The notes: generated by a model not told the origin, from the letters alone. A stretch of DNA of 34,478 nucleotides from Streptosporangiaceae bacterium (GCA_019245115.1 JAFARZ010000210.1:1-34478); one strand, 5' to 3'. Shown: positions 7,158 through 15,951, numbered from the stretch's first letter. Program-made: numbers and translations.

Positions 7158-8448
7158 GCAGTGCGGCTGCCTCAGCGGTCTGCCTGGTCGTCGCGTGAAT
7201 CTGGGCGCGGGTCACGGTGAGCGTCACGCGGTACCGCTGGAACGCGGGCGACGTATGCTCGTCTAGCGTCGCCAGGATCGGCATGGAGTCGCGCAAGCCG
7301 AACCGCGCCATGATCATGGCGCGCTGCCTGGTCACGAACTGGCTGTCCGGAATACCGAGCCGGGGTGAGGGTGCCTCATTGATCGAAGCTGAAGCGTGGA
7401 TATCAGCGACGTCCAGTTCATGCAGCGCCGCATCCCGGCGGCCGCCCTCAGCGTGGGATTGCGCCCGGTAGATAGCGATGTAGCACTGCGCGGCGTCAGG
7501 CAGCGAGGAGTCATCGAGCTGCTCCAGAATGGCGAGCGCAAGTTCGTCGTCGCCGAGTTGAGCGTGCATCCAAGCCACGCCGCACAGCGCGAATACGTAC
7601 AACTCTCTCGCATGACCACGCGCGGCCAGCTCGGCGGCGCACCGGTACCACTCCAGGGCCCGGTGCCGGTCACCCTGGTCGAAGAGCTGATACGCCACCA
7701 GATGGCAAGCATCAGCGGCGACCCTGGCCAGCGCGGTGTGCAAAGCTGGGCCCGCATCGCTCTGCCGCCACTGCTGGACAACAGCATGTGCATGCCGCAT
7801 CGTGGCAGACAGCAACTCGCTGGCACCTTGCCGGCGGTCCAGCCAGCGGAATCCTTCCGTCAGCGCTTGGAGCTGGGACAAGTGGATGTCAGTCAGCGGC
7901 TGACTAACTGGGGATCGCGAATCCGCCCAGGCATGCAGCAGCGGCGCCGCAACGAGTCCAGCCACGGCGCCGCCGGCGAGCGAGAGGAAATCGTGGCGGC
8001 GCACTTCTTCATCTTGCTCCGGTGCCCCGTGCGGGGGTGCGTCCAGGTCTCCGGTACGTACGTGGATGATCGGCCCATCAATCTCGGTGATGCCCGAGAC
8101 TAGTTGCTGCCTGGCGTGATGAGCTTGTCGCCACGCGGTTACCCGCGCTTCCCGCATAGCCTGAGCATGGCCAGCAGCCGCCAGCCTTTCCGCCGTCACT
8201 ATGGCCTGGATCTCGTCATAGGCAGGCGCCAGTGAATCGATGCCGAGCTCTTCCTGGCACCTGACCCAGAATGGCCGCGGAACGTTCTGCCGACCCGTCT
8301 CTACATTCGCCAGAGTGCTGCGGCCGTACCCGGTGAGCGGAGCAAATGCCTGCTGGCTGTAGCCAGCTGCTTGCCGCTGCGCGGCAAGCTGGCGGCCCAG
8401 CGCTTTGCGGGCCGCTGTGATTGCCTCTGACTCCGGCGATGTCGGCAT
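6994..8448 (-). CDS. XRE-family regulator with TPR-like C-terminal region
   Basis: A 484-residue protein with an N-terminal XRE helix-turn-helix (about 14-70: LGRQLAAQRQAAGYSQQAFA, then YGRSTLANVETGRQNVPRPF), a linker with a short hydrophobic stretch (FLSLAGGAVAGLVAAPLL, about 154-171), and then helical pairs of TPR type (ALEWYRCAAELAARGHA; GVAWMHAQLGDDELALAILE; CYIAIYRAQSHAEGG). This architecture is common in Streptomyces-like genomes, where the TPR part is thought to sense a partner or ligand. ATG start at 8448. It is divergent from the RsbW-like ATPase and convergent with the NTPase. The decayed gene at 5925-6332 was of the same general type. Confidence 0.82.
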   Translation of the reverse strand: MPTSPESEAITAARKALGRQLAAQRQAAGYSQQAFAPLTGYGRSTLANVETGRQNVPRPFWVRCQEELGIDSLAPAYDEIQAIVTAERLAAAGHAQAMREARVTAWRQAHHARQQLVSGITEIDGPIIHVRTGDLDAPPHGAPEQDEEVRRHDFLSLAGGAVAGLVAAPLLHAWADSRSPVSQPLTDIHLSQLQALTEGFRWLDRRQGASELLSATMRHAHAVVQQWRQSDAGPALHTALARVAADACHLVAYQLFDQGDRHRALEWYRCAAELAARGHARELYVFALCGVAWMHAQLGDDELALAILEQLDDSSLPDAAQCYIAIYRAQSHAEGGRRDAALHELDVADIHASASINEAPSPRLGIPDSQFVTRQRAMIMARFGLRDSMPILATLDEHTSPAFQRYRVTLTVTRAQIHATTRQTAEAAALLKQALEGNATVRSVEKMRQILATRRALEQDRDSPEVRELDGMLSLVRAGSAGAR

Positions 8449-8462
8449 GTCTCAACATTCTC

Positions 8463-8478
8463 ACGGAGTTCATTCCGT
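8463..8478. promoter_or_regulatory. Inverted repeat before the XRE/TPR gene
   Basis: ACGGA (8463-8467) and TCCGT (8474-8478) form an inverted repeat 15 bases upstream of the regulator's start, a suitable place for autoregulation. Short arms make it weak evidence. Confidence 0.25.
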
Positions 8479-8647
8479 ATGACCAAGTCATGCGAGCCTT
8501 CCCGCTGTCAGAACATTGTCAGCGTCATGTCGGCGAACTTCGACGGCAGGTTCGTAGGTGGCCATTTCGAGTGCCAGTACGAATTGCCTCGTGCGAGGCC
8601 GCATTCACCCTGTAGTCAAAGATCTCGGTTTGCCGTGTTCGACACCG

Positions 8648-8677
8648 TTGTTAACCAGGTTGAGTCATCCCTATAGA
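8648..8677 (+). promoter_or_regulatory. Candidate promoter for the RsbW-like ATPase gene
   Basis: TTGTTA (8648-8653), an 18-base spacer and TATAGA (8672-8677) resemble housekeeping promoter boxes, about 68 bases before the start at 8745. Apart from this and the repeat at 8463 I see nothing defined in the gap 8449-8744. Confidence 0.35.
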
Positions 8678-8744
8678 GCAAAACCCGTACGGCGTGTTCT
8701 GCTCGTATGCCGCTGCGGCGACGGCCAGCATAGGGAGGAGAGCC

Positions 8745-9269
8745 GTGATCATCGGTGGTTGGCGTGGTCCCGGCTGGCGGGTCATCGATGCCGATCCTCG
8801 GCTCACCGGTCAGGTCCGCGACTGGGTCAGGTCCGCCATGAGCGGGCATGATTGCCCGGCCGACCCGGATGACGCGGCGCTGGCCGTGAGCGAGCTGTTC
8901 GCAAACGCACTCATGCACGGCCCCGTCGGCGGCCGGGTGCTGATCGCGTACTGCTTGTGGCGGCAGGGCGCGCGGATTGTCGTCTGCGACGGTGGCGGGT
9001 TCAGCACGCCGCATCTGGTGCCTGACGGCGGCATGGCCGACGGCGGTCGCGGGCTGCATGTCGTGAACTCAATCGCCGCCCGGTGGGGCACCTTCCGGCT
9101 CCCCGCTGCCCGGGTCGTATGGTCTGATTTCGGTCAGCCGCTGCGTGCTGCGGACAGCGACGCCTGGGCCTGGCTGCGTCTTGTCCTGTCGGTCCATTCC
9201 TTGTCTGGGCCGGGTCTGCCGGTCGCCGCCGCCATGCCGGGCACGATGGCTGCCCTAGGGCCGCGATGA
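8745..9269 (+). CDS. RsbW/SpoIIAB-like ATP-binding regulatory protein
   Basis: A 174-residue GHKL-type ATPase domain: N box SELFANALMH (49-58, N54), G1 box VVCDGGG (79-85, D82) and a G2-like GGRGLHVV (100-107). In actinomycetes such single-domain proteins act as anti-sigma factors or serine kinases in partner-switching modules. No sigma factor or anti-anti-sigma factor is beside it, so the partner is unknown. GTG 8745-8747 is chosen because GGGAGGAG lies 4 bases upstream; an earlier in-frame start at 8694 lacks a site. The last 40 residues are variable. Part of the element's right-end regulatory group. Confidence 0.78.
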   Translation: MIIGGWRGPGWRVIDADPRLTGQVRDWVRSAMSGHDCPADPDDAALAVSELFANALMHGPVGGRVLIAYCLWRQGARIVVCDGGGFSTPHLVPDGGMADGGRGLHVVNSIAARWGTFRLPAARVVWSDFGQPLRAADSDAWAWLRLVLSVHSLSGPGLPVAAAMPGTMAALGPR

Positions 9270-9360
9270 GCGCGCGGCTACGCGGATTGGGCGGATGGCG
9301 ACGGGCCTGGATCCTGTCCCGTGCAGCCCGTACATGTGCAAAGAAGGGAAGCCCTGAGAA

Positions 9361-9729
9361 ATGACCCAGCGAGCACGCGTCCCCGGTAACGGGGGCGTGG
9401 TCCCCGCAGATGGATGGTTCGAGACTGAGGACCGCCCGTACGTGCTGCGGATGGAGGTGCCCCTATCGGCTGAGGAAATGGTGGCCGCGCTGTACAGCGA
9501 GCACAACCGTCTCACTCCCGCCGAGCTGGCCAGCGACCAGGATGTCCGGGGTCACATCGCGGTCACCCTCCTCGCCAAGGGCCAGCCTGCTATCGGGTAC
9601 GTTGCCGAGCAGATCAAGCAAGCGGAACAGTCCGGCAGCGGGGTGCGCGCTCCGGCGTGGCTGGCGCTCTGCCGCCGCCGGGTAGCCGAGGTCACCGGCT
9701 GCACACCAGCCACGGCGGGCCAGACGTGA
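9361..9729 (+). CDS. Hypothetical protein, 122 residues
   Basis: I do not recognise a named family. The protein has no signal peptide or membrane segment. It starts with a short Gly/Pro-rich stretch (RVPGNGGVVPADGW), has a mixed middle (PYVLRMEVPLSAEEMVAALY) and a helical C-terminus (VAEQIKQAEQ...APAWLALCRRRVAEV). A purine-rich AGAAGGGAAG lies about 10 bases before the ATG. It follows the RsbW-like gene by 91 bases on the same strand and may be co-transcribed. Codon use is like its neighbours, so it is probably real. Confidence 0.55.
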   Translation: MTQRARVPGNGGVVPADGWFETEDRPYVLRMEVPLSAEEMVAALYSEHNRLTPAELASDQDVRGHIAVTLLAKGQPAIGYVAEQIKQAEQSGSGVRAPAWLALCRRRVAEVTGCTPATAGQT

Positions 9730-9916
9730 TAGCGCCAGATCGCCGACCAAAAAGAATACGTCGATCTCGGTGGAAAATGACCAGGTGTACCCTCCGTCCA
9801 GACGGTGATGTACGCCTCATCCGTGTACGCTGATGTAACTGCGCGCGAGCGCATCAACATTTGCCATTAGAGCTACGAAAGCAATCGCGCATAGCACCAC
9901 GCGTCGTGATCGCGGT

Positions 9917-11302
9917 TCATGCGGATCGCTTCGGCTTGCCTACAGCCGTCGCCCGCGAAGACGACCGCGAACGCATCCTGATTTGAGCGAGCGCGTCGAG
10001 CGCCGTTTCGTCCGCATCTGGCAACGTATGCAGGTATTTCTGCGTAGTGACGATCGACCCATGTCCAAGTCGCTCCTTCACGACCTGAAGGTCGGCACCC
10101 CCGGCGAGCAGCCACGATGCGTGCGCGTGACGCAAATCATGAAACCTGGGGCTGAATCCCAGCTCCGCCGCCTCGCAGGCAGGCAACCAGACGAATCTCC
10201 GGAACCAGTTCCGCGGTATGTGCTCGTCGAGATCGACAACTCGCGGCTTCCTGGGGGAATCCTTGCCCGTGTTCCGCCGTGCGGCGCGGTACTCGGCGTA
10301 GGCCCTGCGGCAGAGGTCGCACCGGCACTTGCCGCCGGAGTACGCGCTGATCGTCCCGTGCCGGTAGCGGTGCCCGGAAGGCGACGGGTCCATGAACGTC
10401 GGCTCTGGAGGCGCGATATCGGAAGCGGACGCTATAGGTGGCCGGGCCTGGTTCCGCCGTGCGAGCAGCAGGTCCTCGGGCCCAAGCCCTAGTTCCTTGA
10501 TGTGAGCCGCCAGCTTGCGGCAGATCTGCGTGCTGAGCTTGAAGCGGCGGAACTCCTTGTCTTTCGGGTAGTTCACGACGAGGAACCGTCGGCCGTCGGG
10601 ATGGAACTTCTTATTGACTTCGATGACCTTGCGGCTCACGGTCACGATCCGGGTGGTCAGGTCGACATCGCGCACCCGGAGTTCAGTCAGCTCGCCCCAG
10701 CGCAGTCCGCTTTCGATGTCGGTCTCCGCGAGGAGCCTGGTGTCGGCGTCGGGCAGCGACTTGTACAGCGCGTCGAACTGCTCCGGCGTGACGATTGTCC
10801 GCACGGTGGCGGGCACCGACGGCATCTTGACCCCGTGGCACGGGTGGATGGCGGTGACCTGATCATTCAAGGCAGTCGTGAAGATCGAGCTCAAGATGGA
10901 TGTCTTGCAGTACTGGATTGTCCACGCGGATGCTCCCTCGTTCTGCGCCCAGGTGATCCATTCGCGGACGTGCTGGGGCAGGATGTCGATCATCCGTACA
11001 GGGCCGAAGAACGGCTGTATGTACTTGTCCAGGCAGTAGGTGTACTTCTCCCGGGTCGTGAGGTCGATCTGGTGGTGCGGGAACCATGACTCGTCGACGT
11101 ACTCCCGGAACGTCTGCCGCCCACGACTGGGATCGCCAACCCTTCCGCGCCGCACCGAAGCTTCGGCATCCTGCCATGCCGTGTCCGCTGCCTTCTTGGT
11201 CGGCCACGTTCCGGCATGCCGGACCTCGCCGCGGATGTCGCGATAGACGGCGGCCCACCGTACCTTCCCGTCGGCTCCGGTGCGCTTCCTTGAGAACCCC
11301 AT
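9917..11302 (-). CDS. int: Tyrosine recombinase (integrase) of the mobile element
   Basis: A 461-residue phage-type integrase. The N-terminal arm-binding part ([36 protein letters not shown]) and a core-binding SAM-like domain are followed by the catalytic domain: first Arg in [29 protein letters not shown] (His-x-x-Arg), the LGH motif, and the nucleophile Tyr in TTQKYLHTL. Between the first Arg and HDLRH there is an insertion of about 80 residues with [20 protein letters not shown], a possible small zinc-binding motif. Start at 11302 is supported by GGGAGGT 7-8 bases upstream; an in-frame start at 11371 is less likely. It is the last gene before the tRNA-Glu half, as expected for an element integrated at a tRNA 3' end. 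Confidence 0.88.
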   Translation of the reverse strand: MGFSRKRTGADGKVRWAAVYRDIRGEVRHAGTWPTKKAADTAWQDAEASVRRGRVGDPSRGRQTFREYVDESWFPHHQIDLTTREKYTYCLDKYIQPFFGPVRMIDILPQHVREWITWAQNEGASAWTIQYCKTSILSSIFTTALNDQVTAIHPCHGVKMPSVPATVRTIVTPEQFDALYKSLPDADTRLLAETDIESGLRWGELTELRVRDVDLTTRIVTVSRKVIEVNKKFHPDGRRFLVVNYPKDKEFRRFKLSTQICRKLAAHIKELGLGPEDLLLARRNQARPPIASASDIAPPEPTFMDPSPSGHRYRHGTISAYSGGKCRCDLCRRAYAEYRAARRNTGKDSPRKPRVVDLDEHIPRNWFRRFVWLPACEAAELGFSPRFHDLRHAHASWLLAGGADLQVVKERLGHGSIVTTQKYLHTLPDADETALDALAQIRMRSRSSSRATAVGKPKRSA

Positions 11303-11326
11303 CGCTGAAACCTCCCGATGATCATC

Positions 11327-11386
11327 TGCCATCGGCCTGCCATCAGACAGGTCACCCGGATCGGCACTCACCGATATCAGATGGCA
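11327..11386. repeat. Short repeats between int and the attachment site
   Basis: TGCCATC occurs at 11327-11333 and 11338-11344 (11-base spacing) and inverted as GATGGCA at 11380-11386. Such repeats beside an attachment core can be arm-type integrase or excisionase sites. Tentative. Confidence 0.3.
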
Positions 11387-11458
11387 TCAGCGTAAGGCTA
11401 TTAACCAGGCTCTTTGTTCAACGACTCATACCTTGAATGGATTCCTTAGAACAAACAA

Positions 11459-11504
11459 CCGCCCTCTCAAGGCGGTAACGCCGGTTCGAATCCGGTCGGG
11501 GCTA
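11459..11504 (+). other. 3' half of tRNA-Glu(CUC): right attachment site
   Basis: The 46 bases fold as the 3' part of a tRNA: anticodon stem CCGCC/GGCGG (11459-11463/11471-11475) with loop CTCTCAA, giving anticodon CTC; a 4-base variable region TAAC; a T arm with loop TTCGAAT; the 3' acceptor strand CGGGGCT (11497-11503) and discriminator A. CCA is not encoded. The 5' half (acceptor strand and D arm) is absent upstream, so this is not a working tRNA. With an integrase immediately to the left, it is best read as the duplicated 3' end left when an element integrates into tRNA-Glu, with the intact tRNA beyond the left edge. Flanks 11303-11458 and 11505-11639 carry no gene. Confidence 0.72.
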
Positions 11505-11639
11505 CGTGATCTGCGATTTTAAGAAGATCCGGACCATGCGGCCGTGGCCACGGACGGCGTCCGCGCGGACCGGACCGGGAAGTCGGCGCTGGTGCTGAAT
11601 TCGCGGCATGGATACGACGATGTGGCAGCGAAATCCGCG

Positions 11640-12041
11640 CTACCGTTGCTGCCAGTCGCCGGCGACCTGGATCACCGTGCTGTTGTGATTAGCTTCCGCA
11701 TGCTGCGAGATGGCGCCGTGCACTTGCTGTACACCGGGTAGCTGGCTGAGTTCGGCGACGATGTGGCGTAGCGCATCTGCAGCCGTGGCGTCCGCGGACA
11801 GCAACCTGAGTAGCCGCGATTCCCAGTCCAGCGTGATGGCACGGGCCATGGTCGCATCAGCGGCCTGGATCTCCAGACGATCCCTTGCCAGCCCTGTTTC
11901 GAGCGCGTCCGCCTGATCCGGCATGAACCGATGCCAGAGCATTGTCACCTTCTGCTTGACCTGGTCCCATGCGTCCGTCGTCAGCAAGGTCACGATCGTA
12001 GTGGCGGCCGTCGATGCCAGCGCGGCGAGCTCCGCATCCAT
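11640..12041 (-). CDS. Small cytoplasmic protein, paired with the propeller membrane protein
   Basis: A 133-residue, mostly helical protein of no named family. It starts DAELAALASTAATTIVTLLT with DAWDQVKQKV, continues with Ala/Leu-rich helices and ends in a short strand-like tail STVIQVAGDWQQR. The N-terminal domain of the divergent gene at 12177 has a similar layout (DDLARAAADILVAALVTESW at the start, a VVTVGGSIAGN tail), so the two look like distant paralogues facing each other across 135 bases. ATG at 12041 chosen because GGGAGAGGA lies about 6 bases upstream; an earlier in-frame start at 12113 lacks a site. Function unknown; it may bind or regulate its neighbour. Confidence 0.55.
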   Translation of the reverse strand: MDAELAALASTAATTIVTLLTTDAWDQVKQKVTMLWHRFMPDQADALETGLARDRLEIQAADATMARAITLDWESRLLRLLSADATAADALRHIVAELSQLPGVQQVHGAISQHAEANHNSTVIQVAGDWQQR

Positions 12042-12176
12042 GGCATGGTCCTCTCCCTTCGCCGCATAGTAACGCGTTCCGATCGACGAAGAATCGTGAT
12101 GATTCCGAGTCATACAGGCGTAACCGCGGCGCGGTCTAATGGACGTCGTAAGCTAACGCATTCCTTGGGGGGAACC

Positions 12177-14462
12177 GTGAGCGGAGAGCTTGACGATCTG
12201 GCACGCGCGGCTGCGGACATACTGGTGGCGGCGCTGGTGACCGAATCCTGGCAACCGATAGCGCACCGCTTCGCCGCCTTAACTGGTCACGAACGCCGCA
12301 TGGAAGCGGCACATGAACAACTCACCGCCAGCACGGGCACGGAACGTGAGATGCTGCTCGGCGAACAGCTACGTGCCTGGACGACGCGGCTCCGCGACGC
12401 GCTCGAAGATGATCCTGGAGCGGCCGTCACGCTCCGCGCGGTACTCACCGAGCTTGGCTCCGCTGCGCCAACGGCCGTGCCTGCCGCCGCGGTCGTCCAG
12501 CGCGCTACGGCCGACCATGGATCGCAGGTTGTCACCGTCGGCGGGAGCATCGCCGGCAACACAGGCGAGGTGTACGTCGGCGTCGGCAAGGTGGACAAGC
12601 GTACAGTCAACCGGTTCCTAGCTCCATTCTTCTTCCTCGGCCGCGCGGCACGGCAGGCTGTCGCGGGCCATGCAACCGCGGCTGCCATAGCCTCGGTGGT
12701 CTTCGTCCTCGCGGTGGCCGCGGTCGGTGGCTGGAGCACGCACTGGCCGTCGGCCATATTCGGTGCGGGCAAGGCGAAGGCTGCTACAGCCGCCGTGGTG
12801 TGGAAGCCGGCGAGCTGGACGGCGGCCACGGTGCCGATGCCTGCCAATACATCGAGCGGAGGACTGAGCGCGGTCTCCTGCAGCATCGCGGGAACCTGCG
12901 TTGTGGCGGGCGGATATAACACCCAAGGCGGCAATTATGGCGTCTGGCTCGAGACCGTCTCGCACGACAAGTGGACCCCGGCGACATATGAGCCGTCCGC
13001 GCCCGCCGGGGCAGCGGACTTCCCGGTGAACGCGGTAGCCTGCCCCGCGCCAGGGAACTGCGTTACCGCCGGCGAATACCGCGACGCCAGCTCGGGGAAC
13101 TACGCCGGCCTGATCACCGCCAAGTCAGGCGGGAACTGGACGGCGTCAGGACTTCCGCTTCCACCAGGGACAGGCCAGGACCAGGAGATCGAGCTCCACG
13201 GCATCGCCTGCCCGGCACCGGACAACTGCGTGGCCGTCGGCAGCATCTACGACGGCACCGGCTCGAACCGCGGCTGGGGACTGATCGAGACGCTGCGCAA
13301 CGGCAGCTGGACCCCTGCCGAGGCGCCGCTGCCGTCGGACGCGGCGAGCGGTGACAACGGCAAGGGCAACCTGCAAGCTGTCAGCTGCCCGTCTCCAGGC
13401 AACTGCGTGGCCGTGGGGTTCTACAGCGCGGCAGGAGGCGACCAGCCAGGCGTGATCGAAACCCTTACGAACGGGACCTGGACCCCGTCGAACGTGCCGC
13501 TGCCCGCTGGCGGATCTAACCCCTGGCTGAGCGCCATCTCATGCCCGTCGGTCAGCTCTTGCGTTGCGGCCGGCTACTTCTATGCCGGTCAGGGAGCGAA
13601 TGCCGGTCAGGGAGCGCCGAAAGGACTCATCGAGACGCTGGCGCACCACGCATGGCACCCGGAAGCGGCGCCGGTGCCGCAGGGCTCGACCAGCCAGTAC
13701 GGCGTGCAGCTCCAGGGCGTGGCGTGCCCGGCTATCGGCGACTGTGTCGCTGTGGGATACTACAACGCGGACAGCAAGTCCAGTAACAGCTACGGCTTCA
13801 TCGACACGCTGGCGGTGGGGAAATGGACCGCTGTTATGGCGCCCCAGCCGGGCGGCGCGGGACGAGGCGGCAAGGGACCCGCCCTGTACGCGGTGGGATG
13901 TGCGAGCACGAGCTATTGCGTCGCGGTTGCCGGGGACGCGATCGAATCGACGATTCCGATAGGGGCGATGACGGTGGTCGCCAGTGCGCCGAGCCCGAGC
14001 GGAAGCACAAGTCCCGCCCCGCAGTCCGCGCAGTCGTCGGCGGCGCTGTCGTCCGCACCGGCCATCGCCGGGCATGACACGCCGGAGAATGTGGTGACTG
14101 GCCTGATCCAGGCCGAGCTGGCCGGCGACTGGCAGACCGCCTGTTCGTACTACGTGCCGAGCGTACAGGCGACGTGTACGCAGGGAGCGTCCCAGTCTCA
14201 GCTTGGTGCGTTCACCGGCAGCGCCACCGTCAGCGGCGCCCAGGTACAAGGGTCCGAGGCGCTCGTCGAGGTGACCGGCAACATGTGCCAGAGCACCATC
14301 GGCTGTAACAGCAACAGCGACCCCTCCGCAGGCATGCCGGCCGACCAGGCGTCATTCCAGCAGGTATACGACCAGGTCCGGAGCAGCAGCGCGAATTCGA
14401 GCATGTCGCCCGTCCCCTGCATCCAGCAGAACGGGTCCTGGTACGTGGATACCGGACCGTAA
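12177..14462 (+). CDS. Membrane-anchored protein with predicted seven-bladed propeller and NTF2-like end
   Basis: A 761-residue protein. Order: cytoplasmic helical domain (1-about 120, like the divergent small protein), a strand-rich linker (VVTVGGSIAGNTGEVYVGVG), one membrane helix (about 165-185, AAIASVVFVLAVAAVGGW), then repeats with the pattern L-x-A-V-S-C-P-x-x-x-x-C-V-A-V-G-x-Y ... GLIETL ... WTP. I count seven Cys-x6-Cys copies; a strand before the first (WKPASWTAATVPMP) could close the seventh blade. A Ser/Pro linker follows, then a C-terminal domain (TPENVVTGLIQAELAGDWQT...) resembling NTF2-like/DUF4878 domains. The repeats are probably outside, each Cys pair a disulfide. GTG start at 12177 with GGGGGG 4 bases upstream. 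Role unknown: sensor, adhesin or binding protein. Confidence 0.6.
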   Translation: MSGELDDLARAAADILVAALVTESWQPIAHRFAALTGHERRMEAAHEQLTASTGTEREMLLGEQLRAWTTRLRDALEDDPGAAVTLRAVLTELGSAAPTAVPAAAVVQRATADHGSQVVTVGGSIAGNTGEVYVGVGKVDKRTVNRFLAPFFFLGRAARQAVAGHATAAAIASVVFVLAVAAVGGWSTHWPSAIFGAGKAKAATAAVVWKPASWTAATVPMPANTSSGGLSAVSCSIAGTCVVAGGYNTQGGNYGVWLETVSHDKWTPATYEPSAPAGAADFPVNAVACPAPGNCVTAGEYRDASSGNYAGLITAKSGGNWTASGLPLPPGTGQDQEIELHGIACPAPDNCVAVGSIYDGTGSNRGWGLIETLRNGSWTPAEAPLPSDAASGDNGKGNLQAVSCPSPGNCVAVGFYSAAGGDQPGVIETLTNGTWTPSNVPLPAGGSNPWLSAISCPSVSSCVAAGYFYAGQGANAGQGAPKGLIETLAHHAWHPEAAPVPQGSTSQYGVQLQGVACPAIGDCVAVGYYNADSKSSNSYGFIDTLAVGKWTAVMAPQPGGAGRGGKGPALYAVGCASTSYCVAVAGDAIESTIPIGAMTVVASAPSPSGSTSPAPQSAQSSAALSSAPAIAGHDTPENVVTGLIQAELAGDWQTACSYYVPSVQATCTQGASQSQLGAFTGSATVSGAQVQGSEALVEVTGNMCQSTIGCNSNSDPSAGMPADQASFQQVYDQVRSSSANSSMSPVPCIQQNGSWYVDTGP
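13582..13616 (+). repeat. 18-bp tandem duplication inside a propeller blade
   Basis: ATGCCGGTCAGGGAGCGA at 13582-13599 is followed at once by a second copy (17 of 18 bases, 13600-13616). It encodes AGQGAN/AGQGA in the loop of the fifth blade and keeps the frame. Confidence 0.85.
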
Positions 14463-14575
14463 TCGCGGTGCCGGGTGGTCATGTGCTGTATCGCTTCGCA
14501 TTGCTTATCGGCTTTACTGATCGTGAGCCCGGAAGTTGTCGCACGGTCAGCGTGTCCCGGTAGTAGAGGGACGGG

Positions 14576-15951
14576 CCGTCTACCTACTGCGCTCGGCTCG
14601 AAGCGTATTGCCGCGAGTGCTCCTTTGCAGGCGCGTGATCGACTCCGAGTGTTCCCGGCGCCTGTCGCTGCGGGCTGGTTTGGGCGTCGGGAGCGTGTTA
14701 TTGAGGATCTCCTCGATGCGCTGGGTTGGCGATTCCCTCCTGTGGGGCTCGATTACTGGATCTGGCCCGGGCGGGCTGGCGGGCTGGGACCATCGCCGAG
14801 TGGTCATTTCGATCGTCTACATGCTTGTTCGCTGTCTGCTGAGTTGTCTGACGGTGCTGACCCGGCGTCGGCTGACCAAGGATGCCGAGCTCCTGGTACT
14901 CCGGCACCAGAACGCCGTGCTGCGCCGCCAGGTCAGCCGGGTCCGTTACCACCCAGCCGACCGGCTGTGGCTCGCGGCACTGTCGCGGCTGATCCCCCGA
15001 CGCCGGTGGGGCGAGGTGTTCACGGTGACGCCCGCGACCCTGCTCGCCTGGCACCGCCGGCTTGTCACGCGCAAATGGGACTACGCGAGCCGGCGGGGTC
15101 CCGGGCGGCCGCCCATGGCGGACGCGATCCGCAAGCTCGTGATCCGCATCGCGACGGAGAACCCCGGGTGGGGGCACCGGCGGGTGCAGGGCGAGCTAGT
15201 CAGGCTCGGCCACCGGATCGCGGCCTCCACCGTCTGGCAGATCCTGCATGATGCCTGGATCGATCCCGCGCCCCGCCGCACCGGCCCGACCTGGAAGCAG
15301 TTCCTGACCGCCCAGGCCCTCGGCATCATCGCCGCCGACTTCGTCCACGTGGACACCGTGCTGCTGCGCCGCGTCTACGCGCTGGTCGTGATCGAGCACG
15401 GCACCCGCCGGGCTCACCTCGCCGGCATCACCGCGCACCCGGATGGTGCCTGCACAGCGCAGGCGGCGCGTAACTTCCTGATGGACTGGGGCCATCGCGC
15501 GGCCTCGGTCAAGTTCCTGATCAGGGACCGGGCAGGCCAGTTCACCAGCTCCTTCGATGCCGTGTTCGCTGCAGAGGGCATCAAGATCGTGGCGAGCCCG
15601 CCGCAGGCTCCGAGAGCGAACGCGATCTGCGAAAGGTTCATCGGCACCCTGCGCCGGGAAGTTCTCGACCGCTTGCTGATCGTCAATGAGCAGCACCTGC
15701 GCCGGGTACTGACCGAGTTCCTGCTGCACTACAACACGGCCCGGCCGCACCGCTCCCTCGGCCAGCTCACACCAGCTCAAGCCGCTAGTCAGCCGCCGGA
15801 GCCGGTCAATCTCGCCGACCACCGCATCCGCCAGAAGCAGGTTCTCGGGGGACTCACCCGCGAGTACTACATCGCCGCCTTACCACCCCGCGTCGCTGCG
15901 GAAAACGCAGGTCACCACCTCAATCATATTTCCGAGCCCCACAGGTGACGG
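14576..15951 (+). mobile_element. Single-gene DDE insertion sequence
   Basis: The transposase at 14821-15948 is flanked by imperfect inverted ends: CCGTC, 10 bases, GCTCGG at 14576-14596, and the inverse CCGAGC, 9 bases, GACGG at 15932-15951. Ends are tentative, and no target duplication was identified. The 14463-14820 interval holds only the left part of the element and its flank; I see no other gene there. Confidence 0.5.
14821..15948 (+). CDS. Transposase with rve integrase core (DD35E type)
   Basis: A 375-residue protein. The N-terminus (LVRCLLSCLTVLTRRRLTKD, ELLVLRHQNAVLRRQ) and middle (PADRLWLAALSRLIPRRRWG, TPATLLAWHRRL, ENPGWGHRRVQGEL) are typical of a common actinobacterial single-ORF family related to IS3/IS481. 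The catalytic core shows all three acids: Asp in IIAADFVHVDTV, Asp in KFLIRDRAGQFTSSF and Glu in PRANAICERFIGTLRRE, with HYNTARPHRSLGQLTP downstream. It appears intact. The ATG at 14821 opens the conserved part; an in-frame GTG at 14800 is an alternative. Confidence 0.85.
   Translation: MLVRCLLSCLTVLTRRRLTKDAELLVLRHQNAVLRRQVSRVRYHPADRLWLAALSRLIPRRRWGEVFTVTPATLLAWHRRLVTRKWDYASRRGPGRPPMADAIRKLVIRIATENPGWGHRRVQGELVRLGHRIAASTVWQILHDAWIDPAPRRTGPTWKQFLTAQALGIIAADFVHVDTVLLRRVYALVVIEHGTRRAHLAGITAHPDGACTAQAARNFLMDWGHRAASVKFLIRDRAGQFTSSFDAVFAAEGIKIVASPPQAPRANAICERFIGTLRREVLDRLLIVNEQHLRRVLTEFLLHYNTARPHRSLGQLTPAQAASQPPEPVNLADHRIRQKQVLGGLTREYYIAALPPRVAAENAGHHLNHISEPHR

Noticed and set aside
11459..11504. 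Functional tRNA gene
   Set aside because: The acceptor 5' strand and D arm are absent; only the 3' half exists.
14475..15251. 258-residue plus-strand frame at the insertion sequence
   Set aside because: A shadow of the transposase in another frame, with Pro/Arg/Ala-rich content and no motif.
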